Source of the DNA: Myxocyprinus asiaticus
Taxonomy: Eukaryota; Chordata; Actinopteri; Cypriniformes; Catostomidae
Assembly (NCBI RefSeq): GCF_019703515.2
Contig: NC_059372.1
Coordinates: 20,783,931-20,847,930 of the forward strand
Direction of reading: 5' to 3'
Length of the DNA stretch: 64,000 nucleotides
Part shown: positions 56,975 through 64,000 of the stretch, piece after piece
Position numbering within the stretch: the stretch's first letter is position 1
How the letters are laid out: each line of letters starts with the position of its first letter
Program-made: the position numbers and the translations under genes
The notes under the pieces: generated by a model
What the model was told of the DNA's origin: nothing
Databases searched by the model: none
What the model saw: only the letters and a program-made list of their open reading frames with translations

Positions 56975-57049
56975 CTTGTAGCCCTTCTCCTTGGCAAAAC
57001 TGATGATGACCCCTCTTCTCTCTCTTGTGGTGTTGGTGGCATCAAATAC
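56975..57049 (-). pseudogene. pfkfb1: pfkfb1-like exon 5 (kinase domain), GC donor
   Basis: Twenty-five codons, VFDATNTTRERRGVIISFAK and EKGYK, one of the best-conserved blocks in the family. The exon ends AAG followed by GCAGGT, a GC-AG donor. A GT four bases downstream would shift the frame. Confidence 0.9.
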
Positions 57050-57409
57050 CTGTGAAGTTTATTTTTCAGAGATTGATTTTCCTCTAATTAGGGCTGGGTA
57101 TTAATACAGATTTCCCAATTCAATTCAGATTCCTAAGCTCTTGATTCGATTCTGATTAGATTTGATTCATATGGGTATATTTCAGTTACAATGTCCATTG
57201 TGCTTACATATGAAAGAAATATCTTTCAGCTAATGTATGTAATTATACAGGGGGCCTTTTTACTTGGTACACAATTAATTATATTCTATCATTAGTTTTC
57301 TTTATCGTATTAGTCACATTTTAGTTTTAAAATTTTTTTTTTTTTAAATGTATCCCATCAATAAATATGATATCTTGAAATTACATTTATATATATATAT
57401 ATATATATA

Positions 57410-58624
57410 TACTGCTGGCCAAAAGTACAGATAATGTACAGATTTTGCTGTTTCGGAAGGAAAATGGTACTTTAATTCACCAAAGTGGCATTCAACTGAT
57501 CACAAAGTATAGTCAGGACATTACTGATGTAAAAAAACAGCACCATCACTATTTGAAAAAAGTAATTGATCAAATCTAGACAGGTCCCATTTCCAGCAGC
57601 CTTCACTCCAACACCTTATCCTTAAGTAATCATGCTAAATTGCTAATTTGGTACTAGAAAATCACTTGCCATTATATCAAACACAGTTGAAAGCTATTTG
57701 GTTCGTTAAATGAAGCTTAACATTGTCTTTGTGTTTGTTTTTGAGTTGCTACAGTATGCAATAGACTGGCATGTCTTAAGGACAATATTAGGTCAAAAAT
57801 GGCAAAAAAGAAACAGCTTTATCTAGAAACTCATCAGTCAATCATTGTTTTGAGGAATGAAGGCTAAACAATGCTTGAAATTGCCAAAAAACTGAAGATT
57901 TCATACAAAGGTGTACACTACAGTTTTCAAAGACAAAGGACAACTGGCTCTAACAAGGACAGAAAGAGATGTGGAAGGCCAGATGTACAACTAAACAAGA
58001 GGATAAGTGCATCAAAGTCTCTAATTTGATAAACAGACGCCTCACATGTCCTCACTGAATTCTACCCGCTCACACCAGTTTCATGTACAGTAAAGAGAAG
58101 ACTCAGGGGTACAGGCCTTATGGGAAGAATTGCAAATAAAAAGCCACTTTTGAAACAGAAAAACAAAAAGAAAAGGTTAGAGTGGGCAAAGAAACACAGA
58201 CATTGGACAACAGGTAATTGGAAAAGAGTGTTATGGATCTTCACCCCATTGAGCTTTTGTGGGATCAGCTAGACTGTAAGGTGCACGAGAAGTGCCCGAC
58301 AAGACAGCCACATCTATGGCAAGAGCTACAGGAAGCATGGGGTGAAATGTCACCTGAGTATCTGGACAAACTGACAGTTAGAATGCCAAGGATCTGAAAA
58401 GCTGTCATTGCTGCATGTGGAGGATTTTTTGATGAAAACTCTTTGAAGTAGTTGAAGAAGTTTTAAGAATTTTTTTTTCAAATTGTGATACTAATTTTTC
58501 ACGTTATTAATGTCCTGACTATAGATTGTGATCAGTTGAATGCCACTTTGGTGAATAAAAGTACCAATTTCTTTCCATAAGATCAAAATATGTACATTAT
58601 TCCAAACTTTTGGCCGCCAGTGTA
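57410..58624 (+). mobile_element. Tc1-like transposon lacking its catalytic core
   Basis: The ends TACTGCTGGCCAAAAGT and (reverse) TACACTGGCGGCCAAAAGT are inverted repeats with TA at each edge. Transposase remnants on the + strand start with ATG at 57799 (KKKQLYLETHQSIIVLRNEG, stop, then LEIAKKLKISYKGVHYS and KRCGRP), a paired-type helix-turn-helix. After a gap the C-terminus HPIELLWDQLD and GGFFDEN appears (about 58243-58445). The DDE catalytic part between them is deleted. A GATA microsatellite follows the right end. Confidence 0.8.
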
Positions 58625-58634
58625 TAGATAGATC

Positions 58635-58666
<32 letters not shown>
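58625..58666. repeat. (GATA)n microsatellite
   Basis: About ten GATA units with one GATC interruption, directly after the Tc1-like element. Confidence 0.9.
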
Positions 58667-58667
58667 C

Positions 58668-59419
58668 ACAACAGTTAGATCTGGTCCTCGAATCTGATTG
58701 GTTGAAAGGTGTTCCAAGAGTGCTGATAGCGCACACCATCAGCACTGGGACACTTTACTGTTTGTATCACTCCGCTTGTGTTCGCGGCATTCCAAACAGG
58801 TAAGTGCAGCTAGATGTGTTAATTTTCATTCATAGACAGCAGGTGGTGACAAAAGACCATCTTGTGTGTGCTATGAGCTGACACTGACAAACTCTGTCAG
58901 TCAGTGCGCAAATTTCTTTGAAGTCATCCAGAATTTTCTCTCACTCCATGATTACTCAGATTACTACTACACTGTAATTGAGAAACAGAGTTAAACTAAC
59001 AGCTTCAGCATTACTGCAGATCTCAGCTGACAATCGCGACAGACGGAGTAATAAAACATGCTCAGGGCGCCTACCTGATACAAGTTTCCGAGTTGGGAGA
59101 AGATGTAAACTTTCAAAAAGGCAGAAAATAGAATGCTTTCTGTATCTGTCAAAATAAGAGTTCCCCAACAAATATACAAGAATGAAACTGGCATCCTAAA
59201 TGTTTTCTCTCCAACAACAAAACACTTGAATGTGAGTGAAATACTCATAGGATCATTCAGACAGCACGTATGGCAGCATCACTCCACAATCGGAGGGGAC
59301 TACTACCACACTACAGCTGAGGAATAGAGTTAAACTAACAGCTGCAGCATATTCATCATTGTAACAGATGCAGGTAATCACATGCTCAGTCTCTCTCTCT
59401 CTGTCTCTCTTTCTCCCAA

Positions 59420-59451
<32 letters not shown>

Positions 59452-59455
59452 ATCC
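58668..59455. repeat. Unclassified repeat with an internal direct duplication
   Basis: AGAGTTAAACTAACAGCTTCAGCA at about 58988 recurs (GCTGCAGCA variant) at about 59326, with similar sequence before each copy (ACTACTACACTGTAAT-like). The stretch ends in a TC tract and a CA microsatellite (59419-59445). No coding sequence. Confidence 0.45.
59419..59446. repeat. (CA)n microsatellite with preceding (TC)n
   Basis: About thirteen CA units, preceded by a TC-rich tract at 59390-59413. Confidence 0.9.
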
Positions 59456-60484
59456 TTATTTTATCAATAACTTGTTAGAAACAGCTCAAGCTGTCGTTAT
59501 TAGTTCTAAAGTGTGGTTTGCGAATTAGTAACGGAGACTTGGGCGCATCTTTTGCATTAGCAATGGCAGATCCTGTGGCATAAGAAAGTAGTTCCACACC
59601 CAACAGCATTTTTTGTGACAGTCCATAGTTTTTCCCTGCTTATTTATTTCCTTGTTTGTTGAACTGTTGTATAAAAGCAGCATCACACTTGCAATCGTTC
59701 TGTATTGTCCATCTATCTGCAAGGCTGTGATTACCTGTGGCATATTTATAGTTAAATATTTATTGTTTACATTCAAAACGTTTACTATTTCAAATATTTA
59801 CATTGATTTGTAGAATACGTGCTGAAAACTGGTACTGTGTCTTTAAGAGTTTAAATCAACTAGAGAGGAGTCGAATGGCTTCTTGACAGCATCCAGTATG
59901 CATGACTAAAATAAAAATAAAAATATTGTTGTTGATCAACAACTTACTGTAAAGAACATAAAGGATTTTAAAAGAGACATCATTTAATGACAAATACATT
60001 GCGTGAATCTCATCTTTGGAGAAACATGGAATGAGTCAAACCAAACTTTTACTCTCAACATGCAGTGAAAGTTCAAACAGTGCTAAACTTCTTCAATAAT
60101 ATACTACTCAATTAATGGTGAGTGAAATCTGAAAACGTACCAGCTAGTATCTAATCACAAACGTATTTAGTCACACTGCACAAAATTTGGTTGTATTATT
60201 TGCATTGTAGAGGGTTGCCGCATAGAGTGAAAGATCAATCTTCGGATTTAAGAATCAACACTGAGATCGTTCAAATGAATGAATGATCACGATGCATCTG
60301 AAAATCAATATTTTTACCCAGTCATGACTCCTACCTCAATGATTGGTTGATTTCTCAATAAAATTAGTTATACTCCCAAACTAAGTAGGTATTAATTGTA
60401 ATACAAACTTTACTGAATGTAAAGTCAGACAAGTCATCCATATATAACTTGGATTGGCAGGTGTCCATTATTCTCTTGACTCAC
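59456..60484. other. pfkfb1-like intron 4, proximal part
   Basis: No gene or recognisable mobile element. AT-rich. Confidence 0.3.
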
Positions 60485-60551
60485 TACTACTTGTCCCTGC
60501 TCCTTAGTGAAGTAATTGGCGATATCTTTGAGGGCATTTGAGGCAAAGGCT
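60485..60551 (-). pseudogene. pfkfb1: pfkfb1-like exon 4 (kinase domain)
   Basis: This encodes AFASNALKDIANYFTKEQGQ and VV, matching the CALAALKDV-x-x-Y-L block. The usual Cys-Ala-Leu-Ala at the start is changed. The donor is GTGAGT, and the exon is 67 nt, phase 0 at the 3' end. Confidence 0.8.
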
Positions 60552-60676
60552 CTGAAGACATGATAGACAAATATATGAATGAAAGACAAATTCAGTGTCA
60601 CAATATGTCATAATGACACATGACATTATCAATTGTTTATACATTGTTTTCATTTAGAAATTAGTATTATAGCCAC

Positions 60677-60761
60677 CTTAAACTTTTCATGGATTCATCA
60701 TAGTCTGGACCGAAAGATTTATAGGCCTTGTATGTGTGCACTGCATCCCTTTGATACTGAC
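60677..60761 (-). pseudogene. pfkfb1: pfkfb1-like exon 3 (kinase domain)
   Basis: This encodes GQYQRDAVHTYKAYKSFGPD, the family block GQYRR-x-x-V-x-x-Y-K-x-Y-E-F-F-x-P-D that follows the P-loop exon. The acceptor is TTTAG and the donor GTGGCT is weak. The exon is 85 nt. Confidence 0.8.
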
Positions 60762-61359
60762 CTAAATTAAAGACTAGGCATTCAGCAGAACAATACAAAT
60801 TAGTCTGTTATCAATTCATTTAGAAAAAAATCAGCAGGGATCAGTCTGATATTTTTCTGAAATAAAACAGGAAAAAAGAGGATAGAAAGAGGTACAACAA
60901 GAAAATCTTAGCTTGTCGCAGCATCAAAAGAACATACAGGAACTGACAGATTGTAATCTCTTTATCATCTACCGATCTGTAGAAACAGCAGAGCTATTCA
61001 AATAGTTTAGATGACAAAGTGACACTGGAGGCATGAAAACTAATTAAAGAACATCTAAGAGCAACCACAGAATAAAATTAAGCCAACTCCAGCACTTAAT
61101 ATTCCTTTTCAGTCTGTTGCCATAAAGAAGGCACAATACTGTCAAGAACAAACTAAGTGGCAATGTGGTTTAATGTAGATGAAGGAAGCAGACAGGGCTG
61201 AAGTCCACAATGGCAAGTTGTTAATCTACAAGTCATTAACACTGTATGCACCAACAAGTTTAGAAGAGAAAATTGAAGGGATACTGCAAAAGAGGGAAAG
61301 CAAGAAGAAAGCAACAAAGGGAAGGAAAGACAGGTGAATTAAAACTTCCCCTCACTCAC

Positions 61360-61501
61360 AGCCTCTTCTCTGGCCTAGGGAGCTGTTCAACCACGGCACC
61401 CATATCTTGAGCAGGCGTGTCTGTGTTAGCTCCTTTTGCTCGGAGGACAAGTCGTTGGGCCCTGTGCTGCTGAGCTTTAAGTTTAGGAACTGAAAACACA
61501 T
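61360..61501 (-). pseudogene. pfkfb1: pfkfb1-like exon 1
   Basis: In the frame used here the exon ends ELTQTRLLKIWVPWLNSSLG followed by QRRG and a GTGAGT donor, matching the N-terminus of liver-type PFKFB1. The ATG at 61501-61499 is one choice; an upstream in-frame ATG at 61600 is another. A TTTTCAG at about 61491 could also be an acceptor. The splice leaves one nucleotide, which joins in frame to the 60761 exon, so loss of the P-loop exon does not shift the frame. Confidence 0.65.
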
Positions 61502-61802
61502 GGCTGCATTCCCATAAACCTTATTCCTGCTCAAGTCACCTGACTGATGTCTCTGAGAGAGAGAGGCAGGAAGAGTTGGGAGGAGGGATGGGGTTGGCAT
61601 GGTAGAGAGGCTTAGTTGAGGACAGACACTGAATCCTGGCAGCCAACAGAAGATTGACTTAACTAACCTGCTGTTGACTCTAAACCTGTCAGTTAAGGCT
61701 TATTGATACACAAATTCCCAAATAAAAAAATGTTAAACTGTAGGAGATTATCTTCAGTCATTCTGTAAAGATGGTCCATTTAGTTACTGTGTCTAGAGGT
61801 GT

Positions 61803-62220
61803 CTTAAAGGGATAGTTCACCCAAAAATGAAAATTGTCTCATCATTTATTCACTCTCATGCCACCCAAGATGTGTATGACTTTCTGTCTTCAGCAGAACA
61901 CAAATTAAGATTTTTAGAAGAATATCTCAGCTCTGTAGGTCCAAACAATGCGAGTGAATAGTGACCAGACCTTTGTAGCTCCAAAAATCACATAAAGGAA
62001 ACATAAAAGTAATCCATATGACTCCAGTGGTTAAATCTATATCTTCAGAAACAATATGATAGTTGTGGGTGAGAAACAGATGAAAATGTATAACTTTTTT
62101 TTACTCTAAATCTTCACTTTTACTTTCAATTTTACATCAGAAAGCCACATGTGGTGCCTGTTTAGTTTCACTTTCACATCTGAAAGTGAAAGTGGAGATT
62201 TAGAGTAAAAAAAGGACTGA
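61803..62220. mobile_element. MITE half copy with central hairpin
   Basis: TTAAAGGGATAGTTCACCCA then AAAATGAAAATTGTC matches the MITE end at 5624, and the central hairpin (about 62095-62205, CTAAATCTTCACTTTTACTT pairing with AAGTGAAAGTGGAGATTTAG) is kept. The second arm is absent. Confidence 0.7.
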
Positions 62221-63225
62221 AGCCTGTGACCCGGAAACCGATCAAAGTCTGTCATCATGAAGGATGTATAAATTCTCTAAATGCATGGTGAGGAGGAGAG
62301 GACCAAGGACAGAGGAGAGGTGAGGATCGAGGACAGAGGAAGCTTCCCAAGGACGCTTGAGTGAAGAAGCACAGAGGTACTGCAGCTGCGTATAGATGGT
62401 GCTTTGAAGTGACGCGTGAGTAAGCAGGTAATTCTATTTCACAAATGTCTCTTATTGCTCTGAGATAAGAGATATTATTTTAACATCAGAAAAAAATCAC
62501 ATGAGGATGTTGGTTCACATTATAAAAATATGTATGTATATGCATTACCGGTCTGAACTGGCTCCATACTCTTAACGCTTATGATTGAATTCACCTTTAA
62601 ACCGGAGAGAGTTTGTTTTCGAGATCAGCCTTATCAAAATCAGTTGAGGACGTCAGTGAATTGTAACAGATTGAACTTTATGATGACAATGTAAACAGAG
62701 CACGATGATCTCCTGCACCTTTTGGGTTTCAAATATTTATTTGAGGGTTTGCTTTCAAGAAGTCCATGAAGAGGGCACATTAAGTGGTTTGATGATAGTG
62801 GTGAGTGTCATTTCAATTTATATAGATCTCTGCTTGACTGTTTTAGTACTTTTAACATGACTGCATGGTGACTGTATCAATCCTCACTGGCTTGGGCTAT
62901 TTTTGTATGTATTCCGCAGTCTAAACAAAATTATTTCTGTCTGTGTTACATTCATAGGGCCTACTAACGGCCATAAAAGGACTGATGTATTTACTATTTC
63001 TTCTTTATTGAACAAGTTTTGACATATGTGTCATTGGCGAGCATTCTGTGATCAAATACTGTATGTTGGTTGTTTGCAGCTCTCTGGGTCATGAGCGAAT
63101 ATTTAGGGGCGTGGCTCATGAATGTTAATTAGTTTATTATGACCTTGGTTAACCTGTTTAGAGCTGTAGATCAAAACAAGCAAGTACAACCCCCCCAATA
63201 TTTATACCATGAACAATGGAAACAT
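62221..63225. other. Region upstream of pfkfb1-like exon 1
   Basis: A purine-rich stretch (about 62285-62345) has repeated GAGGACAGAGGA-type units. The rest shows no coding sequence or element I can name. Confidence 0.35.
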
Positions 63226-63605
63226 GTATACTACCGGTCAAAAATTTTGAAACACTTACTCATTCTGTATTATAATTTTTTTTTTTTTTTTTCACATTTT
63301 AGAATAACAGTGAAGTCATCAAAACTATGGAATAACATAAATGGAAATATGGGAATTATGTTGTGACTAAACAAAATCCAAAATAAATCAAAACTCAAAA
63401 CTCAAAACTCAAAATTCTAGGCAAAAGTCACCCTTTGCCTAGAATTTGCAGACATGTACTCTTGACATTTTCTCAACCAACTTCTTGAGGTATCACCTTG
63501 GGATGCTTTTTAAACAGTATTGAAGGAGTTCCCATCTATGTTGGGCACTTATTGGCTGCTTTTCTTTATTATTTGGTCAAAGTCATCAATTTCAAAAATG
63601 TTTTT
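63226..63605. mobile_element. Tc1-like element, left end only
   Basis: TACTACCGGTCAAAAATTTT then GAAACACTTACTCATTCT is a typical Tc1-like terminus of fish. The following 350 bp (with GACATGTACTCTTGACATTT and CTTGAGGTATCACCTTGG) resemble a reversed, decayed transposase 3' end. No matching right end was found in the window. Confidence 0.5.
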
Positions 63606-63702
63606 TTTTTATTTATTTATTTTTATTAAATTTTAGTTTTATAATGAAATAGATTAATATGGTGGCACAATTATATTTTTGTCTACAAAACTAATTTCAA
63701 AC

Positions 63703-64000
63703 TGTCACATATTCCCTGTTGTTTGTTTTGACATTTATGTTGAAATTCTGGTTTAGTTCCATGTTCCTGTTTCCTGTTAGTTTTGTAGTCCTTTGTAGTT
63801 TATTTTCATGATTGGTTTTCCCCTGATTGTTTCCCCAGGTGTTCCTCGTTCCCTTGTTTTCCCTTGTGTATTTAAGTCCTTGTTTTCCCCTGGTTTTTTG
63901 TCAGTCATTGTCTGTATTATGCTGTGCTTTGTTCTCTGTGTTTTGTTTCATTATGTTCTGAGTTATCTGGTTTACTTTTGTTTTATTAAAGGCTGCATTT
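63703..64000 (+). mobile_element. Possible LTR running off the window
   Basis: TGTCACATATTCCCTGTTG starts a T-rich block with CCCCTGATTGTTTCCCCAGG, GTGTATTTAAGTCC (TATA-like) and, at the edge, ATTAAAGGCTGCATTT. Such a promoter plus poly(A)-signal layout resembles fish Gypsy-type LTRs. No internal region or second LTR is visible, so this is tentative. Confidence 0.35.

Noticed and set aside
60762..61359. A diverged P-loop exon of pfkfb1
   Set aside because: I read the minus strand for GLPARGKT-like codons with any synonymous spelling and found none; no frame with splice sites gives the block.

Overview
This is a window of a vertebrate nuclear genome, almost certainly a teleost and probably a cyprinid-like fish. 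Genes are split into short exons with GT-AG introns. The intergenic and intronic DNA is packed with fish-type repeats: tRNA-derived SINEs, APE-type LINEs including an L2-type copy, hAT and Tc1/mariner elements, foldback MITEs, and three copies of one DIRS-like tyrosine-recombinase retrotransposon. The species is inference; the sequence only shows the repeat and gene types.

Three host genes are visible. (1) At the left edge, the last two coding exons of a + strand gene that I do not recognise (1640-1694 and 1816-1968) precede a long AT-rich 3' region. (2) Positions 5009-39744 on the minus strand hold a complete 17-exon inter-alpha-trypsin inhibitor heavy chain gene. I call it itih6-like, predicted 1185 aa. 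It has a signal peptide, VIT domain, VWA domain with intact MIDAS, a Ser/Thr/Pro-rich mucin-like insert in one 1249-bp exon, the DPHF processing site and the ITIH C-terminal domain. All reading phases close across the 16 introns. (3) Positions 41670-61501 on the minus strand, upstream of itih6 and in the same orientation, hold the exons of a 6-phosphofructo-2-kinase/fructose-2,6-bisphosphatase gene most like pfkfb1. This copy looks dead or dying. The P-loop exon is not found, the catalytic RHG motif reads CHG, one exon is shortened out of frame, and the next has two in-frame stops.

In human, PFKFB1 and ITIH6 lie close together at Xp11.2, from my general knowledge, so the pair looks like conserved vertebrate microsynteny. 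This supports naming the two genes itih6 and pfkfb1 rather than the ITIH1/3/4 and PFKFB4 paralogues of human 3p21.

The rest is mobile DNA, much of it nested. From left to right: a TIR element (538-1262); a MITE containing a hAT containing a SINE (5624-8075, inside the last itih6 intron); a 517-bp hAT MITE (11199-11715); DIRS copy 1 (14880-19256); a LINE inside a MITE (20548-24432); a SINE split by a TIR element (27127-28455); DIRS copy 2 carrying its own SINE (29545-33064), next to a foldback MITE and a second repeat and possibly all inside an older TIR element; a Tc1-like element (35876-37062); two copies of another MITE family; an L2-type LINE (about 42960-46534); a hAT nested in another TIR element (46535-48220); DIRS copy 3, the most complete (49525-55714, inside pfkfb1); a second Tc1-like element (57410-58624); a MITE half copy (61803-62220); a Tc1-like end (63226-63605); and a possible LTR running off the right edge. 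I found no CRISPR array, no operon and no stand-alone tRNA or rRNA gene, as expected for this kind of genome.
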